Assembly (NCBI RefSeq): GCF_018614075.1
Contig: NZ_JAGGOZ010000013.1
Span: 1-64,000, forward strand
DNA length: 64,000 nt
DNA from: Streptomyces sp. ISL-94
GTDB taxonomy: Bacteria; Actinomycetota; Actinomycetes; Streptomycetales; Streptomycetaceae
Direction of reading: 5' to 3'
Positions 36,556 through 44,901 of the stretch are shown in pieces. Position 1 is the first letter of the stretch; each line of letters begins with the position of its first letter. A program made the translations under genes and the position numbers. Below the pieces are notes generated by a model. The model was not told the DNA's origin and did not search any database. It saw only the letters and a program-made list of their open reading frames with translations.

Positions 36556-36586
36556 TGGTTACACGATTCATTGACACGTGTAACCA
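36556..36586. promoter_or_regulatory. Candidate LacI-family operator
   Basis: Perfect 9-bp inverted repeat: TGGTTACAC (36556-36564) and GTGTAACCA (36578-36586), with a 13-bp spacer, so half-site centres are 22 bp apart, two helical turns. The spacer contains TTGACA (36571-36576), a good -35 for the rightward MFS gene. It lies between lacI-type and MFS genes and very likely mediates repression. Confidence 0.6.
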
Positions 36587-36768
36587 GGGTGTCACGTCCC
36601 CACATCGGGTGTGTCACCCCACGTGTCCCGCCGTGCCGCCGCCCTGTCGCGCTCCGTCGCACCCCCGCCGTCGCGACGGGGCGGCGCGCACCCCTCGCAT
36701 CAGTCACCCACCTCCCGTACGTCCCCGCAGGTACCCCTCATCCGCACGCACCCGCCCAGGAGGGCACC

Positions 36769-38025
36769 GTGGCCCTTTCCTCCCCCGGCACCGGCAACGC
36801 CACCGCCGCCACCACCGACGCATCCGCGCCGTCCGGCCCCGGACGCGGGCTGCTCCCGCTGCTGCTGGTCGGAAATTCCGCGATGTACGCGCTCTACGTG
36901 GGCGTCGCCGGCGTCCTGCTCGCGCTCCAGGTGGAAGACATCGACCCCGCGAACAAGGTGTCGAACTTCGGCCTGATCGCAGGGGTCTCGGCGATCTTCG
37001 CGACGGTCTTCAACCCCGTCGCAGGCGCGCTGTCCGACCGCAGCGGACGGCGCAACCCCTGGATCCTCGGCGGCGGCCTCGCCGCCGTACCGGCGATGTT
37101 CCTGCTCGGCTTCGCCGACACGATCCTGCTGATCACGATCGCCTGGTGCCTCGGCCAGGCCGTCATGAACATCTACCAGGCCGCCATCACCTCCGTCGTG
37201 CCCGACCGGGTGCCGATGAGCGCCCGCGGCAAGGCCTCGGCCGCGGTCGGCCTGGGCCTGCCGTTCGGCTCCACGCTGGGCGCGCTGATCGGTGCGGCCT
37301 TCTCCGAGGACTACCGCACCGGCTACCTCGTCTTCGGCGCGCTCGTCGCGGGGGCCGCGGTCCTCTTCACCGCCTGCACCCGCGAACAGCGACTCCCGGC
37401 CCGCGCGCCCCTGCCCGTCAAGGCCCAGCTCGCCGCCTTCGCGAGCGCGCTGCGCGACCACGACTTCCGCTGGGCCTTCATCGGGCGGGCGCTCCTGATC
37501 CTCGGCTACTTCGCCGTGAGCGGGTACCAGCTGTACATCCTTCAGGACCACACCGTGCTGCCCGACGGCATGGAGCCGGAGGCCGCGGTCGCGGTGATGA
37601 TGCCTCTGACCAGCGTGGCGATGGTCGTCTCCACGGTCCTGGGCGGCTATCTCTCCGACCGATTCGACCGCCGCAAGCTCTTCGTCGGCGCGTCCGCCCT
37701 GCTGTCCGCGGTGGCGCTGGTGATCCCGGCCGTGTCGACCGGCTGGACCGCGATGCTGGCCTTCTCGGCCGTCAACGGGCTCGCGTTCGGCTGCTACATG
37801 GCCGTGGACACGGCGCTCGTGACGATGGTGCTCCCCAAGGCCGAGGACGCGGCCCGGGACATGGGCGTGCTCAACATCGCCAACGCCGGGCCGCAGATCA
37901 TCGCGCCGTTCATCGCCTCGGTCATCGTCTCGCTCAGCGGCGGATACACCGCCCTGTTCGTCGTCGCGGCCGTACTGGCGGTGGCGGGCGCCCTGGCCGT
38001 GATGCCGATCCGCAGCGTGCGCTGA
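36769..38025 (+). CDS. MFS transporter
   Basis: 418 aa with about twelve hydrophobic helices. The loop between helices 2 and 3 shows the MFS motif as GALSDRSGRRNPW, repeated in the second half as GGYLSDRFDRRKLF. The first half has NIYQAAITSVVPDRVP, a wording shared with sugar/drug transporters of the MFS type. The GTG start follows AGGAGGG. The gene is divergent from a LacI-type regulator with a dyad between them and is followed by an alpha/beta hydrolase 86 bp later. Uptake of a carbohydrate or glycoside is therefore plausible; the substrate is not defined. Confidence 0.85.
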   Translation: MALSSPGTGNATAATTDASAPSGPGRGLLPLLLVGNSAMYALYVGVAGVLLALQVEDIDPANKVSNFGLIAGVSAIFATVFNPVAGALSDRSGRRNPWILGGGLAAVPAMFLLGFADTILLITIAWCLGQAVMNIYQAAITSVVPDRVPMSARGKASAAVGLGLPFGSTLGALIGAAFSEDYRTGYLVFGALVAGAAVLFTACTREQRLPARAPLPVKAQLAAFASALRDHDFRWAFIGRALLILGYFAVSGYQLYILQDHTVLPDGMEPEAAVAVMMPLTSVAMVVSTVLGGYLSDRFDRRKLFVGASALLSAVALVIPAVSTGWTAMLAFSAVNGLAFGCYMAVDTALVTMVLPKAEDAARDMGVLNIANAGPQIIAPFIASVIVSLSGGYTALFVVAAVLAVAGALAVMPIRSVR

Positions 38026-38111
38026 CGCGCGACGCCGCCTTCGATCCCTCCCCGCCGAACAGTCCCACCGACGACTCAGACGGCACAGACAGCACAGAGA
38101 AGGGCACCACC

Positions 38112-38807
38112 GTGCAGCTGCACACCCACACCTGGGGCGAGGGCGACCGCATCGCCCTGCTGATCCACGGCATCATGGCGGACCACCGGACCTGGCGCCG
38201 GGTCGGTCCCGCCCTCGCCGACCGCGGCTACCGCGTCATCGCCGTGGACCTGCGGGGCCACGGGGCCAGCGGCCGCGGTGAGTACGGCCCGCAGCTGTAC
38301 GCCGACGACGTGGCCGACACGCTGCCCGCCGGTGCCGAGCTCGCCATCGGCCACTCCCTGGGCGGTCTGACCCTGTCGCTCGCGGTGGACCGGCTGAAGC
38401 CGAAGCGGGCGGTGTTCTCCGACCCGGCCTGGTACCTCGCCGCTCCCGCCGAGGGCTTCGGGCCGGAGCTGTTCGCGCAGTTCAAGACGGCGCCCAAGGA
38501 GCAGATCCAGGCGATGAACCCGCGCTGGGAGGAGGCGGACGTCGACATCGAGCTGGAGACTCTGGCGGTGTGGGACGAGGCGACGGCACTGGGCCTCGCC
38601 CCGCTGATGGGATCGGATCTGATGCCGGCCGCGCCGGCGGTCCCCTCGCTGGTGCAGCTCGCCGATCCGAGCCACCTGATCACGCGGGAGCGGGCGGAGA
38701 TCCTCAAGGGCCGCGGTTTCGAGGTGCGTTCGGTCGCCGGGGCCGGACACACCATCCACCGCGACGACTTCGACGGGTTCATGTCCTCTCTGGAGGGCTG
38801 GATCTAG
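38112..38807 (+). CDS. Alpha/beta hydrolase
   Basis: 231 aa. The fold is clear: LLIHGIMADHRTW (oxyanion loop), VIAVDLRGHGASG, the nucleophile elbow GHSLGG (Ser near 79), and GAGHTIHRDD near the end with the catalytic His. It has the length and layout of small esterases or C-C hydrolases. It lies 86 bp after the MFS gene on the same strand, so the pair probably forms an operon under the LacI-type regulator, with the hydrolase acting on the imported compound. The GTG start has GAAGGG upstream. Confidence 0.85.
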   Translation: MQLHTHTWGEGDRIALLIHGIMADHRTWRRVGPALADRGYRVIAVDLRGHGASGRGEYGPQLYADDVADTLPAGAELAIGHSLGGLTLSLAVDRLKPKRAVFSDPAWYLAAPAEGFGPELFAQFKTAPKEQIQAMNPRWEEADVDIELETLAVWDEATALGLAPLMGSDLMPAAPAVPSLVQLADPSHLITRERAEILKGRGFEVRSVAGAGHTIHRDDFDGFMSSLEGWI

Positions 38808-38875
38808 TCACGCGCGGCCACTCCCCACTACGGTCTCCCTACTGAGCGGTAACCGGTCATGGGGGAGTGGTCGCG

Positions 38876-40312
38876 GTGTCGGATTCTTCAGTGCAGGCAA
38901 CAGCACCGGCGGCCGTGGCCGGTACCGACGACCCCTCCGGCCTGGTCGAGATGGCGGCCGCGCTCGCCGAAGGCCTCGTATCGTCACGGCAGTTGACGCA
39001 ACGGTCCCTGCGCCGGATCGCGGCCGCGCAGCCGGAGCTCAACGCCTTCCGTACCGTACGGGCCGAGGCCGCTCTGGCGGAGGCGGACGCGGCGGACCGG
39101 CGGCTGGCCGCCGGGGAGCGGCGGCCGCTGCTGGGCGTTCCGCTCGCCGTCAAGGACGACATGGACGTGACCGGCGAGCCGACCGCCTTCGGCTGCGCGG
39201 GTGACTTCGCCGCGAAGACCGCCGACAGTGAGGCGGTACGCAGGCTGCGCGCGGCCGGCGCCGTGATCGTCGGCAAGACCCAGACCCCGGAGCTGGGGCA
39301 GTGGCCCTTCACCGAGGGCGACGCCTTCGGCGAGACCCGCAATCCATGGAACCCCGCCTACACGCCCGGCGGTTCCTCGGGCGGCTCCGCGGCCGCGGTG
39401 GCTGCGGGGCTGGTCCCGGCGGCGCTCGGGTCGGACGGAGCGGGCTCGGTACGGATCCCCGCGGCCTGGACCCACCTGGTAGGCGTGAAGCCGCAGCGCG
39501 GGCGGATCTCCACCTGGCCGGAGCCGGAGTCGTTCCACGGGCTCACGGTCAACGGCGTACTGGCCCGCACGGTCGCCGACGCTGCGCTCCTGCTGGACGC
39601 CGCGAGCGGCCCGCATCCCGAGGATCTGCACCGGCCGGCCCGCATCTCGGCCGTCGAGGCGGCCGGACGCGCCCCGCGCAGGCTGCGGATCGCCCTCTCC
39701 TTCGCGATGCCCTTCACGGCGACACCCAAGTCCCTGGATCCGGAGGTCCGTTCGGCGGTGGAGCGGCTGGCCGGGCGGCTGGAGTCGCTGGGCCACGAGG
39801 TGGTCCCGGAGGACCCCCGCTACGGCCCGATCGGCCTGACCTTCGTCCCCCGCGCGACCACGGGCGTACGGGACTGGGCGTCCCGGGTGCCGGACCGGGC
39901 GCTGCTGGACCCGCGCACGCACGAGGCCGTACGGACGGGCCGGATCCTGGGCGGCCTGCCGCTGCGGATCTCCCGCCGGGCGGAGTCGGTGCTGCGGCGG
40001 CGGGTCGGCGAGATCTTCGGCCGCTTCGACGTGGTCCTGACCCCGACGACGGCCACTCCCCCGCTGCGGATCGGCGCGCTGACCGGCCTGGGGGCGATGG
40101 CCACGGACCGGGCGATGATCACCGCCTGCCCGTACGCCTGGATGTGGAACGTCCTGGGCTGGCCCGGGGTGAACATTCCGGCGGGATTCACGGCATCCGG
40201 ACTCCCGCTGGGCGCCCAGCTGTTGGGTCCTGGCGAGGCGGAGCCGACGCTGCTGGCCCTGGCCGCACAGGTGGAGGCAGCGGAGGGCTGGGCGACGAAG
40301 CGGCCGGGCTGA
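38876..40312 (+). CDS. Amidase (amidase signature family)
   Basis: 478 aa of the amidase signature family. The Ser-cisSer-Lys triad is visible: Lys in GVPLAVKDDMDV (about 95), then GGSSGGSAAAVAAGLVPAAL with the cis-Ser, and the nucleophile Ser in GSDGAGSVRIPA (about 185). Members hydrolyse aliphatic or aryl amides; no GatB/GatC neighbours are present, so it is not the tRNA amidotransferase subunit. GTG 38876 is preferred over GTG 38867 because GGGGGAG gives correct spacing. A role with the preceding hydrolase is possible; the 68-bp gap could hold its own promoter. Confidence 0.85.
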   Translation: MSDSSVQATAPAAVAGTDDPSGLVEMAAALAEGLVSSRQLTQRSLRRIAAAQPELNAFRTVRAEAALAEADAADRRLAAGERRPLLGVPLAVKDDMDVTGEPTAFGCAGDFAAKTADSEAVRRLRAAGAVIVGKTQTPELGQWPFTEGDAFGETRNPWNPAYTPGGSSGGSAAAVAAGLVPAALGSDGAGSVRIPAAWTHLVGVKPQRGRISTWPEPESFHGLTVNGVLARTVADAALLLDAASGPHPEDLHRPARISAVEAAGRAPRRLRIALSFAMPFTATPKSLDPEVRSAVERLAGRLESLGHEVVPEDPRYGPIGLTFVPRATTGVRDWASRVPDRALLDPRTHEAVRTGRILGGLPLRISRRAESVLRRRVGEIFGRFDVVLTPTTATPPLRIGALTGLGAMATDRAMITACPYAWMWNVLGWPGVNIPAGFTASGLPLGAQLLGPGEAEPTLLALAAQVEAAEGWATKRPG

Positions 40313-40380
40313 GGTCCCGTACCGAGGCCTGGGGGTGAAGTTCCGGGAGGAGGCCAGGTGTTGCTCCGCGGACGCGGCCG

Positions 40381-40566
40381 TCAGCTGCTGATCAGGTGCA
40401 CCGGGTCCCCGAGCCGGACCCGTCCCGGGCGGGCGACCGCGGCCAGGGCGTCCAGCCGGGTGTCGTGCGCCCGCGCGAGGGCGCGCAGGATCAGCGGAGA
40501 GTGCGGCAGGCCGGGCTGAGCCTCGTTGGTCATCACACACCGCTCGCTGGAGCGCTCGAACCACAC
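40381..40566 (-). pseudogene. C-terminal stub of a MOSC-domain protein
   Basis: 61 codons reading SSERCVMTNEAQPGLPHSPL, then RALARAHDTRL and PGRVRLGDPVHL. This matches the end of YcbX-type MOSC domains, including the Cys of the conserved RCVM motif that carries the cofactor-derived sulfur. The upstream N-terminal about 150-200 residues of such proteins are missing, replaced by the promoter of the divergent PemK-like gene. It is best read as a truncated gene, although a short ORF remains open. Confidence 0.6.
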
Positions 40567-40637
40567 CCCCGACAGACCGCCCCGGGTCCAGGGCCGGATT
40601 CCGCCTGCCGGGGCCCGGAGCCAGTAACCTCACCCGG

Positions 40638-41102
40638 ATGACGGCACTTTCCCACCACGGCAACCACCCCCTCGACCAGCCCGGCCGCGACGGGGCCACC
40701 GCAACCACCGAGGCCGATCCGCACGCCATCGGCCCGGTGCGGACCGAGTACGCACCCGACCACGACGGGGATCCCGACCCCGGGGAAATCGTCTGGACCT
40801 GGGTCCCGTACGAGGAGAACGACGGCCGCGGCAAGGATCGCCCCGTACTGGTGGTGGCGCGGGAGGCGGGCGGGAGCACGCTGCTCGCCGTCCAGCTGTC
40901 GAGCAAGCGCCACGACACCGACCGGGAGTGGGTGCCGATCGGCTCCGGCCCCTGGGACGCGGCGGGACGGGAGTCCTGGGTGAATCTGGACCGGGTGCTG
41001 CGCGTGCACGAGTCGGGCATGCGCCGCGAGGCGTGCGCACTGGACCGCGCCCGCTTCCGCCTGGTGACCGACCGGCTCCGGCTCCGCTACGGCTGGCACT
41101 GA
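40638..41102 (+). CDS. PemK/MazF-like toxin-family protein without antitoxin gene
   Basis: 154 aa. After about 45 variable residues, the PemK/MazF fold begins with PGEIVWTWVPYEENDGRGKD and RPVLVVAREAG, and continues with AVQLSSKRHDTD and SWVNLDRVLRV. The Asp/Arg pattern follows type II toxin RNases, but the long acidic N-terminus and WVPYEEN wording define a Streptomyces subgroup whose activity is not established. No antitoxin-like ORF is adjacent. There is no Shine-Dalgarno; TAACCT (40625-40630) ends 7 nt before ATG, suggesting a leaderless mRNA. Confidence 0.75.
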   Translation: MTALSHHGNHPLDQPGRDGATATTEADPHAIGPVRTEYAPDHDGDPDPGEIVWTWVPYEENDGRGKDRPVLVVAREAGGSTLLAVQLSSKRHDTDREWVPIGSGPWDAAGRESWVNLDRVLRVHESGMRREACALDRARFRLVTDRLRLRYGWH

Positions 41103-41270
41103 CCCGTCCGCACCGCCCGGCGCCGCCGCTCGCGCACGCGGGGACGCCGTAGCTCCCCGGCGGCGGCCCCCCGTGCGGGGCTCGAGCGGGCCCGGCTGCG
41201 GCCCGGGAGGGGGCGCGGCCCGGGCGGATTCGGGAGGACCGGGTTCGGAAGGCCCGGCTCGGGCGGGCGC

Positions 41271-42107
41271 TCAGGCCGGGAAGGCGCGGTCGAAGGGCTC
41301 GCGGGTGCGCGGGTCGCGGTCCAGGATGCCGAACACGACCCGCTCGAAGACGTCCGCGAAGCGGCCCGACAGGAGCGCCCGGAAGGCCTCCGCCACGTCC
41401 GCCGGGTCGTTCTGGAACACCCCGCAGCCCCAGGCCCCCAGCACCAGCCGCTGGTACCCGGCCAGCGCCGCCACCTCCAGGACGCGTTCCCCGCGCCGCA
41501 GCAGCGCCCCCGGTATCCCGGACGCCCGCTGCGGCTCCTGCCGCCGGATCGTGCCCGCGTTCGGCGCCGGGGAGGTGAGGAAACCGGCCCGGAAGGGCGT
41601 CTCCAGCAGCGCGCCCCGGTCATCCCGGAAAACGGGCACCCCGGGCGAGTGAATCACCCGGTCGGTGTAGAAGGTGCTGCGCTCCGCGCGGTGGACCTCG
41701 TCGTACTCCGGAGCCTCCAGCAGCGTCTCGTACAGCGCCGAGGCGCGGCACAGGGCCTCCTCCTGGGCCTTGGCCCCGCGGACGTAGCCGCCCCCCGGAT
41801 TCCGGGCCGATGCGAAGTTCAGCACGGCCACCCGGGCCGTCCCCGCGGGCTGGTCCAAGCCCTCGACCGCCAGCCTGCGCACCGCGACCGTGCTGCTCTC
41901 GCCCGTCACCTCGAAGGCCGTCCGGGCGGCCCCACCGATGAGCCCTTCGTCTGGAATGACCTGGTTTGGTCCATATATCCTGGTTCCCGCCTTGGCCTCC
42001 GCCAGGGCGGCGGCCAGGGAGACCTGCCGTCCCGACCGCGTCCGGTAGCCACCAGCCGCCAGGATGTCCGAGTTCTCCCGCGCGATCTCACGCAATCTAC
42101 TGCTCAC
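41271..42107 (-). CDS. Bacterial-type poly(ADP-ribose) glycohydrolase (TIGR02452 family)
   Basis: 278 aa. It carries the PARG signature: NPGGGYVRGAKAQEEALC, with GGG at about 105-107 and the catalytic QEE at about 115-117. AVLNFASARNPGG before it and LGAWGCGVFQNDP later complete the macrodomain-type ADP-ribose pocket. PARG removes poly(ADP-ribose) or ADP-ribose from proteins. GTG 42107 is chosen because GGAGGAGGGCG lies just upstream. It is divergent from egtA with only 107 bp between them, so the two may share a control region, linking ADP-ribose and thiol-redox metabolism by position. Confidence 0.83.
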   Translation of the reverse strand: MSSRLREIARENSDILAAGGYRTRSGRQVSLAAALAEAKAGTRIYGPNQVIPDEGLIGGAARTAFEVTGESSTVAVRRLAVEGLDQPAGTARVAVLNFASARNPGGGYVRGAKAQEEALCRASALYETLLEAPEYDEVHRAERSTFYTDRVIHSPGVPVFRDDRGALLETPFRAGFLTSPAPNAGTIRRQEPQRASGIPGALLRRGERVLEVAALAGYQRLVLGAWGCGVFQNDPADVAEAFRALLSGRFADVFERVVFGILDRDPRTREPFDRAFPA

Positions 42108-42175
42108 ACCGCCCTCCTCCGTACTCGGATCTCCGGCGGCAAAGGCATTGTTGACCGGGAGACGGGTAAGCACGG

Positions 42176-42185
42176 GTGACGTCAC
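42176..42185. promoter_or_regulatory. GTGACGTCAC palindrome between PARG and egtA
   Basis: Perfect 10-bp palindrome 30 bp upstream of ATG 42215, within the 107-bp divergent control region. TTGACC at 42151-42156 may be a -35 reading toward egtA. An operator role is inferred. The first GTG of the palindrome is also an alternative egtA start. Confidence 0.35.
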
Positions 42186-42214
42186 GGCCGACGACGGGAG
42201 ACGAGGACCCGCTC

Positions 42215-43600
42215 ATGTCACAGGCACAGGACCCACCCGAACCATCCATCACCGAGACCCAGGCCGAGGATCTGATCCACGGCATCTGCTTCAAGACCGG
42301 CCCGCCCCGCCTCCTCGGAGCGGAGCTCGAATGGCTGGTCGTGGACGCCGAACGACCCGAGGAGCCCCTCTCGTCCGAGCGGCTGCGCGCCGCGCACGCC
42401 GCCGCCCGGGCCCTGCCCCTGCACTCCCGGGTGACCGTGGAGCCCGGCGGCCAGCTGGAACTCAGCTCGGCCCCCGCCGGCTCCCTCACCCGCTGCGTGG
42501 ACGGGCTGCAGGCCGATCTCACCGCCGTACGGGCCGCCCTCGCCGCCCAGGGCATGGTCCTGCGCGGCGAGGGCCAGGATCGGCGCCGCCCGTACCGCCG
42601 GCTGCTGGCCAGCCCGCGCTACGACGCGATGGAGGCCTACTTCGACCGCACCGGCCCGGCCGGGCGCTCCATGATGCGCGGCTCTGCCTCCGTGCAGGTC
42701 TGCGTGGACGCCGGGCACGAGGAGCCCGGCGCGCTCGGCCACGGCCGGCGCTGGCGGCTGGCCCACCTGCTGGGCGCGGTCCTGGTGGCCGCCTTCGCCA
42801 ACTCCCCCGCCGACGAGGGCCCGTACGCCGGTTGGCGCAGTGCCCGCCAGGGTAACTGGGCGGACATCGACAGCCGCCGCGCCCTCGCCCCGCCGCTGGA
42901 CGCCGCGCCGCGCGGCGGCTGGACCCGGCAGGCGCTGGACACCGAGGTGATGTGCGTACGGTCGTACGACGGCGGGACGTGGGCGGGCCCCCGGGGGATG
43001 ACCTTCCGCGACTGGCTGCGCGGGAGCGGCCCGGCCGCCGGGGGCGGGCTGCGGCCCCCCACCGCGGAGGACCTGGACTACCACCTGACCACGCTGTTCC
43101 CGCCGGTCCGGCCGCGCGGCCACCTGGAGCTGCGGATGATCGACGCACAGCCCGGCGACGACGGCTGGCTGGTCCCGGTCGCCGTCGTGCACGCGCTGTT
43201 CGACGATCCGGAGGCCGCCGAGACCGCGTACCGCGTGGCCAAGGCGCTGGCCGACACGTACGGGACCCGGCCCGCGCCCCGCAATCCGCTCTGGCGGTCG
43301 GCGGCCCGGCACGGGCCGGCCGATCCAGAGCTCCGGGCGGCCGCCAAGGCCTGCTTCCTGGCCGCCGGCGAGGCGCTGCCGCGCCTCGGCGCGAGCGCCC
43401 ACGTCCGGGACACGGTCGGCGCCTTCACCGAGCGGTACGTCCTGCGCGGCCGCTGCCCGGCCGACGACCCGCCCGTCCAGCGGCCCGACCAGCGGCCCGA
43501 CCGGCGACCCGAGCGGCGCCCTGACCAGCTGCCCGACCACCACGCCCGCCGCCACTCCCCATCCCACCGCCCGGCCACCGGGAAGGAGGCCCGCCCGTGA
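42215..43600 (+). CDS. egtA: Ergothioneine biosynthesis glutamate-cysteine ligase EgtA
   Basis: 461 aa of the GCS2 ATP-grasp-related glutamate-cysteine ligase family. LLGAELEWLVVD (Glu ligands), VTVEPGGQLELSSAPAGS and HLELRMIDAQP are the typical active-site strands. It makes gamma-glutamylcysteine, the thiol donor for EgtB. The gene heads egtABCD, with coupled overlaps. ATG 42215 is preferred; GTG 42176 is an alternative. The last about 40 residues are a low-complexity Arg/Pro/Asp/His tail from five 12-bp DNA repeats (43478-43537) and are not part of the catalytic domain. Confidence 0.88.
   Translation: MSQAQDPPEPSITETQAEDLIHGICFKTGPPRLLGAELEWLVVDAERPEEPLSSERLRAAHAAARALPLHSRVTVEPGGQLELSSAPAGSLTRCVDGLQADLTAVRAALAAQGMVLRGEGQDRRRPYRRLLASPRYDAMEAYFDRTGPAGRSMMRGSASVQVCVDAGHEEPGALGHGRRWRLAHLLGAVLVAAFANSPADEGPYAGWRSARQGNWADIDSRRALAPPLDAAPRGGWTRQALDTEVMCVRSYDGGTWAGPRGMTFRDWLRGSGPAAGGGLRPPTAEDLDYHLTTLFPPVRPRGHLELRMIDAQPGDDGWLVPVAVVHALFDDPEAAETAYRVAKALADTYGTRPAPRNPLWRSAARHGPADPELRAAAKACFLAAGEALPRLGASAHVRDTVGAFTERYVLRGRCPADDPPVQRPDQRPDRRPERRPDQLPDHHARRHSPSHRPATGKEARP
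43478..43537 (+). repeat. Five 12-bp tandem repeats in the 3' end of egtA
   Basis: Imperfect tandem units of CAGCGGCCCGAC, two perfect and three variant, encoding QRPD/RRPE-type tetrapeptides at the EgtA C-terminus. The copy number probably varies between strains. Confidence 0.7.
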
Positions 43601-44901
43601 CCACCGGATCCCAGCCCGGCCTGCGGGAACGGGCGGCCGCCGCCCTGACCGCCGCGCGCGCCCGTACCGCCGTGCTCACCGACACCGTGACCGATGAGGA
43701 CCTCACCGCGCAGCACTCCCCCCTCATGTCCCCGCTGGTCTGGGACTTGGCGCACATCGGGAACCAGGAGGAGCTCTGGCTGCTGCGCCGCGTCGCCGGG
43801 CGCGACTTCATGCGCCCCGAGATCAACTCCCTCTACGACGCCTTCCAGCACTCCCGCTCCGAGCGGCCGAACCTCCCCCTGCTCGGGCCCGCCGAGGCCC
43901 GCCGGTACGCGGCCGAAGTGCGCGGCCGGGTCTTCGACCTGCTGGAGCACACGCCGCTGGAGGGCAGTGCGCTCCTCGACGACGGCTTCGCCTTCGGCCT
44001 GATCGCCCAGCACGAACAGCAGCACGACGAGACCATGTTGATCACCCATCAGCTCCGACGGGGCCCAGCCGTGCTGACCGCCCCGGACCCGGACGCGCCG
44101 TACGACCCGCCACCCGCAGCCGAAGCCCTCGTCCCCGGCGGCCCGTTCACCATGGGCACCTCCACCGAGCCGTGGTCGCTGGACAATGAGCGGCCGGCCC
44201 ACACCCGGGAGACGGCGCCGTTCTGGATCGACGCGGCGCCGGTGACGAACGGCGCGTACCTGGCCTTCATCGCCGACGGCGGCTACCAGGACGAGCGCTG
44301 GTGGGCGGCGGCGGGCTGGGAGCAGATCCGCCAACACGGCATCGGGGCACCCCTGTTCTGGCACCGGGAGGCCGGCCAGTGGCTGCGCCGCCGCTTCGGG
44401 GTGACCGAGCCGGTGCCCGACACGGAGCCGGTGGTGCACGTCAGCTGGTACGAGGCCGACGCCTACGCCCGCTGGGCGGGACGCCGGCTGCCCACGGAGG
44501 CGGAGTGGGAGAAGGCCGCCCGGCACGATCCGGCGAGCGGCCGCTCGACCCGCTACCCGTGGGGCGACGCCGACCCGACCCCGGCGCACGCCAATCTGGG
44601 CCAGCGCCACCTGCGCCCGGCCCGCGCGGGCAGCTATCCGGCCGGCGCCTCCCCGCTGGGGGTGCGCCAGCTCATCGGCGACGTGTGGGAGTGGACGGCC
44701 TCCGATTTCCTGCCGTATCCGGGATTCCGGGCCTTCCCGTACCGCGAGTACTCGGAGGTGTTCTTCGGTCCGGAGCACAAGGTCCTGCGCGGCGGTTCCT
44801 TCGCGGTGGACCCGGTGGCCTGCCGGGGCACCTTCCGCAACTGGGACCTGCCCGTCCGGCGGCAGATCTTCTCCGGCTTCCGCACCGCGAGGGACGTCTG
44901 A
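43597..44901 (+). CDS. egtB: Ergothioneine biosynthesis sulfoxide synthase EgtB
   Basis: 434-aa non-haem iron enzyme that joins gamma-glutamylcysteine to hercynine with O2. The N-terminal DinB-like domain supplies the iron ligands: His53 in HIGNQEELW, and His139 and His143 in HEQQHDET, the same spacing as in characterised EgtB. The C-terminal FGE-sulfatase domain is seen in PGGPFTMGT, DVWEWTASDF and the final FRTARDV. The GTG start overlaps egtA by 4 bp (GTGA). All expected active-site motifs are present. Confidence 0.93.
   Translation: MTTGSQPGLRERAAAALTAARARTAVLTDTVTDEDLTAQHSPLMSPLVWDLAHIGNQEELWLLRRVAGRDFMRPEINSLYDAFQHSRSERPNLPLLGPAEARRYAAEVRGRVFDLLEHTPLEGSALLDDGFAFGLIAQHEQQHDETMLITHQLRRGPAVLTAPDPDAPYDPPPAAEALVPGGPFTMGTSTEPWSLDNERPAHTRETAPFWIDAAPVTNGAYLAFIADGGYQDERWWAAAGWEQIRQHGIGAPLFWHREAGQWLRRRFGVTEPVPDTEPVVHVSWYEADAYARWAGRRLPTEAEWEKAARHDPASGRSTRYPWGDADPTPAHANLGQRHLRPARAGSYPAGASPLGVRQLIGDVWEWTASDFLPYPGFRAFPYREYSEVFFGPEHKVLRGGSFAVDPVACRGTFRNWDLPVRRQIFSGFRTARDV

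Noticed and set aside
43478-43537. Regular short repeats as a CRISPR array
   Set aside because: Units are 12 bp without spacers and lie in the coding frame of egtA; no cas genes are present.
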